Below are positions 29,122 to 31,746 of a stretch of DNA of 31,746 nucleotides, piece after piece (within the stretch, counting starts at the first letter, position 1; the number at the start of each line of letters is the position of its first letter). The notes beneath the pieces are model-generated. The model did no database searches, was not told the DNA's origin, and saw only the letters and a list, made by a program, of their open reading frames with translations. The position numbers and the translations under genes are program-made. This DNA is from Clarireedia homoeocarpa (taxonomy: Eukaryota; Ascomycota; Leotiomycetes; Helotiales; Rutstroemiaceae): contig LNKV01000096.1 in assembly GCA_001465935.1 (NCBI GenBank), forward strand, positions 1-31,746, read 5' to 3'.

Positions 29122-29836
29122 TAAATAAGGCATTGCAAGCTTCCACCAAAACTACACTAGGACACGGAAAGCCGATTCAATATTGGAACGAAGAGTGCAA
29201 AGCAGCCCATAGAAAGATTACTACTCAAAGGAACTTGATCGAGAGCCTAGAACACCTTGGATTAGATACGAGCTGGGAAGACGAAGAGCTGAAAGCCGCG
29301 AGAAGTGAATTTGCGAGTACTCTTTCGGCCGAAAGGAAAAAGTACTGGAATCTCAAGATCTCCAAAGCCAGCTCTAGCAAAGAGGTCTTCGAAATGATTG
29401 GATGGCACAAATCCATAGGACAATATAACTCCCCTCCTTTGAAAGATCCCAGCAGTGGAACTGTTGCCCAAACCCCAGAAGAGAAGAGGCTCCTCCTAGC
29501 AGAATGCTTACTAAAGAATAAGGCGGAGATAGCAGATATCCCCCTCGATCTATCAGCACTCCCCTCAAGCGAAGTCAAGCTAGCAAAGTGGCTGGAAGAT
29601 ACAAAATTCTTTGAGATCATCTGTCCCTCTAGGCCAGCAACTCAGTAAATACCGATCGGAATACTCTGAATAAGAGATTATAACAATTAGGCATAGCTGC
29701 CATATATAGAGAGACAACCATTGGGTAGCTCTTGATATTATGTATTTAGATTATGTAGAAAATGCTGGTGTTTCTCAGCCCAGCACGTCCTACTAGGGTC
29801 ACGCGCCATGCTGCACGCGCCCGCCGGACGAAAAAT

Positions 29837-29838
<2 letters not shown>

Positions 29839-29883
<45 letters not shown>
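29839..29883 (+). repeat. (CAAT)n tail of the LINE
   Basis: About eleven CAAT units at the 3' end of the LINE, directly followed by the right copy of its target duplication. Short tandem tails rather than poly(A) occur in several LINE clades. Confidence 0.85.
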
Positions 29884-29884
<1 letters not shown>

Positions 29885-29893
29885 CTCAGATTA
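29884..29893. repeat. LINE target-site duplication, right copy
   Basis: ACTCAGATTA, identical to 20366-20375. It is also the first 10 bp of the 80 bp inverted repeat that begins here. Confidence 0.85.
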
Positions 29894-30064
29894 GATTCTC
29901 TTTTCTCCTTAGCTTTAGATTCTCTAGTGTAGGAAATAGAAGTCTTTTTACCGTTCCCTCACATAAAGAACTAAGAGAGCTTCAAAGCTCGAAGAGTTTA
30001 AATACAGGAGGTAGTCACGTGCTAATCACGTGCTATGCTAAGGGCAACCTAATGCTGCAACGCC

Positions 30065-30775
30065 TCAGGCGGGGAGTATGACTAAGCGACCCGTACAGTG
30101 CGGTTTCGTCACAATTACCCCCTTCAGCAGTATATAAGGGGGTATTACCTCTCCTTCTGCACTGATGGTAATAATCACTGTAGCCCATTCCCGATTACCC
30201 GGCTGAATAGTCTTTGCTCTTCCTAGTCGTTCTGCCTTTGTGACCACCATATGCGAAGTGATTATACCCATCATAAATCCCGTCTCGTCGAAGTTCCAAA
30301 TATCCGATTCGAGGATCCCATGCTCTTTACATGTGTCCTTAAATAACGTAAACCACTTCCAAATAAGCTCTGGATCTTCGCAGAGAGCTCTTTGGAGTTC
30401 GTAGACTCGAGTAAAGCAGACTTTGAGTTCAGGTTGTCGATCTACAAAGCGTTGAACCCAGTGCTTGCCAACATGCTGAAGACCCTCATTATCAAGGATA
30501 TGATTCGCTATATCTTCCACAGCACTAAGGCAGGGCGGATATCCTTTTGAATCTAGATCAAGAACATATTGAACTACTATCTCCTCCTCTAACACAGTCA
30601 ACCGGCGGAATCGTAGTGCTGTTATCGTAATGGGTTGCATTCCAGCCATTCTTCGGGAAAGTGTATCCTTAGACACTTTGTACATCTTTGCAGCTTTCCG
30701 CTTACTTAATCCGGGTGTCGAATTGAGCGCCTGAATCGCGAGATTCAATTGAGCCTCTTTATTAAGTTCTGGCAT
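30065..30775 (-). pseudogene. Pogo/Fot-like transposase, C-terminally truncated
   Basis: 236 residues. The N-terminal Pipsqueak-type HTH (SKRKAAKMYKVSKDTLSRRM, about 25-45) is followed by a CENP-B/Tc5-type HTH (about 58-130: LTVLEEEIVVQYVLDLDSKG, GKHWVQRFVDRQPEL). The start of the DDE domain is present, with the first catalytic D in WNFDETGFMMG and the strand VIPPYILLKG. After this the sequence leaves the family and stops at 30065, so the second and third catalytic acids are missing. Usual length is over 450 residues. It cannot be an active transposase but could still bind DNA. Confidence 0.8.
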
Positions 30776-30836
30776 ATTTTGTTGTTGATTTATTGATGGA
30801 TTAAGTTGAGTTGTAGAATATGGGTAAAAAGTGGCT

Positions 30837-30976
30837 CATTTGATGGGGTGGATCATTTAGTGGGGTTACACGTTAAAGTCAATCTAATTTGATAATTTCC
30901 CACCCGTTAGCAAGGAAAAGCTTTGTCAGTGTAACAATAACGTGAAACCCCACTAAATGGAGCACCCCATCAAATG
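30837..30976. mobile_element. MITE-like inverted repeat, 140 bp
   Basis: 39 bp arms: 30837-30875 (CATTTGATGGGGTG...CGTTA) and 30938-30976 (reverse complement with a few mismatches). It lies about 60 bp upstream of the pogo-like transposase start, so it may affect its expression or be part of its promoter. No target duplication recognised. Confidence 0.55.
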
Positions 30977-31243
30977 GATCATTCACAAAATACACCAAAA
31001 AAGCATATTCGTAAAATATTAATATTTAAATAACTGTTTAATATTTAATAGTAAAACTTGATATATAGGTTATCTAATATATAAAGAGTTTATATATGAG
31101 TTTTGAAAAGATTTGAGCTGATAACTACTGATTTAGACTTTTTTTGTTAGTGTGAGGGAACGGTAAAAAGACTGCTATTTCCTACACTAGAGAATCTAAA
31201 GCTAAGGAGAAAAGAGAATCTAATCTGAGTGAAAGGAGGATTC

Positions 31244-31746
31244 TTATATAGAGCCACGTAGGACGTCAGGTGATGTAATCACGTGCTCATGGTGTGGGCC
31301 TACCAGGACCGTCACATCCTCCTCTCCCTCTTGGCTTCGCACGGTCCAGTACTGAGCGCGTGTCGTTGAATACCAGCTCTGGAGGTGAACGTGACGGATA
31401 TGAGACGGACAATCGGCTCGATATATTCCATGCTCTTTATTCAAGTGGCACCGGATCATCTTATAGCTCCTAGTTAAGAACCGACAGCTGTCTATATAGC
31501 CACAAGCGAACCCGCTGTATGTTGGGAGAAAGGGCAAGGGAGGTAAATCATCTTGCGGGAGAGGTAAAGCCGCATGGGTATCCTTGGAGACAAGGTCATC
31601 GACGTCAGCTTCATAGAAACTAGCAATCTGCCGTCGGACCTTGACCGAGAGGCTAGAGTGCATATCACCTAAATGTCGCCGTAGGGTTGCTGGAAACACG
31701 ATCGAGCTGCAGCTTTTACAGTATAGTATGCGATGGCCAGCATATG
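31244..31746 (-). CDS. OrsD-like (DUF3505-type) zinc-finger protein, partial
   Basis: Minus strand, open at the window edge. Two zinc-finger-like modules: LYCKSCSSIVFPATLRRHLGDMH at the start, and GFACGYIDSCRFLTRSYKMI followed by RCHLNKEHG about 75 residues later. After it comes the family-typical VHLQSWYSTTRAQYWTV. This pattern fits fungal OrsD/PF12013 proteins of unknown function, which are often found near transposons and sometimes fused to helicases. The frame stops at 31244, 13 bp before the pogo-like inverted repeat, far short of the usual length, so it is probably a truncated copy. The 5' end lies outside the window. Confidence 0.6.
   Translation of the reverse strand, partial: YAGHRILYCKSCSSIVFPATLRRHLGDMHSSLSVKVRRQIASFYEADVDDLVSKDTHAALPLPQDDLPPLPFLPTYSGFACGYIDSCRFLTRSYKMIRCHLNKEHGIYRADCPSHIRHVHLQSWYSTTRAQYWTVRSQEGEEDVTVLVGPHHEHVITSPDVLRGSI

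Larger units (their letters stand above)
21994..29648 (+). pseudogene. LINE ORF2: endonuclease kept, RT deleted, hAT inserted
   Basis: The 5' part (21994-22840) is an apurinic-type endonuclease: LRILQANVGRSNNAHD, LLIQEPRIRN, TLINVYNAPD, catalytic GDFNLKHPLW, NILDLTWAS and STSDHSTI. The hAT insertion falls after codon 282. When it and one 8 bp duplication are removed, the frame continues without loss into 29122-29648 (HGKPIQYWNEECKAAHRKIT, the usual pre-RT linker). The frame then stops at 29648 just where the RT core would begin. The corresponding region in the other LINE (near 6000) runs on into RT, confirming a deletion here. Confidence 0.85.
20376..29883 (+). mobile_element. Tad-like LINE, internally deleted, interrupted by a hAT element
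   Basis: It is bounded by a 10 bp target duplication and ends in a CAAT-repeat tail (29839-29883). The LINE itself is about 3.2 kb once the 6,273 bp hAT and one 8 bp duplication are subtracted. It has a short 5' leader (20376-20434), an intact ORF1, and ORF2 with the endonuclease and pre-RT linker. Then, with no RT, RNase H or C-terminal finger, it passes into a 190 bp 3' region and the tail. LINE truncation is normally 5', so loss of the middle with both ends kept indicates an internal deletion and dependence on a full-length relative. Confidence 0.85.
29884..31230. mobile_element. Pogo/Fot-like element remnant with 80 bp inverted repeats
   Basis: 29884-29963 and 31151-31230 are 80 bp inverted repeats with one mismatch. 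They enclose a truncated pogo-type transposase (30065-30775) and a small MITE (30837-30976). The LINE has inserted at the outer edge of the left repeat, so before that insertion the left repeat abutted the sequence ending at 20365. No TA or other duplication is evident outside the repeats, so the boundaries are provisional. Confidence 0.6.

Noticed and set aside
1..31746. CRISPR arrays, rRNA or tRNA genes, bacterial-type operons
   Set aside because: No regularly spaced direct repeats of CRISPR type and no RNA gene was recognised by eye. The gene structure is eukaryotic with short introns. A tRNAscan run would settle the tRNA question.

Overview
The window looks like a repeat-rich, transposon-dominated region of a filamentous ascomycete genome. 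The evidence is short 49-71 bp spliceosomal introns with GTAAGT-type donors and CTAAC/CTAAT branch sites, a fungal SKP1 gene, a DUF3723 protein, Tad-type LINEs, a DIRS-type tyrosine-recombinase retroelement, pogo/Fot-like and hAT DNA transposons, and several TA-flanked MITEs. Nonsense changes in the elements are compatible with C-to-T (RIP-like) mutation. The species cannot be fixed from the sequence.

Layout. 1-3300: relics of inverted-repeat elements around one intact host gene, SKP1 (1358-2057, four exons). 3544-7060: a decayed, 5'-truncated Tad-like LINE on the minus strand. 7076-9800: MITEs and a 1.4 kb element with long terminal inverted repeats (TIRs). 10565-15022: a divergent gene pair sharing a 258 bp promoter, made of a 1,027-residue DUF3723/coiled-coil protein (minus) and a degenerate protein kinase (plus). 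16328-20106: a DIRS-like retroelement on the minus strand (gag, RT-RNase H, tyrosine recombinase) with two in-frame stops in gag-pol. 20376-29883: a Tad-like LINE with a 10 bp target-site duplication (TSD) and a (CAAT)n tail. It keeps ORF1 and the endonuclease but has lost its reverse transcriptase. 29884-31230: 80 bp inverted repeats around a truncated pogo-like transposase. 31244-31746: part of an OrsD-like zinc-finger gene running off the window.

The outstanding object is a 6,273 bp hAT transposon (22841-29113) nested in the second LINE. It has perfect 12 bp TIRs and a perfect 8 bp TSD, and removing it with one TSD copy restores the LINE reading frame. Besides a four-exon hAT transposase (two in-frame stops), it carries two intact spliced passenger genes transcribed divergently: a 148-residue histone H3 variant most like the centromeric histone CenH3/CENP-A, and a 374-residue protein I do not recognise. 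Nearly every non-coding segment of the element, whether intron, 5'-UTR intron or intergenic, carries one copy of a two-part motif (TACTAATC-N4-TACTAATC). The two halves lie exactly 12 bp apart at 14 sites in both orientations. A DNA transposon that carries its own centromere-type histone and an element-wide paired motif is the best candidate here for an undescribed system. Its function is inference and is kept separate from what the sequence shows.
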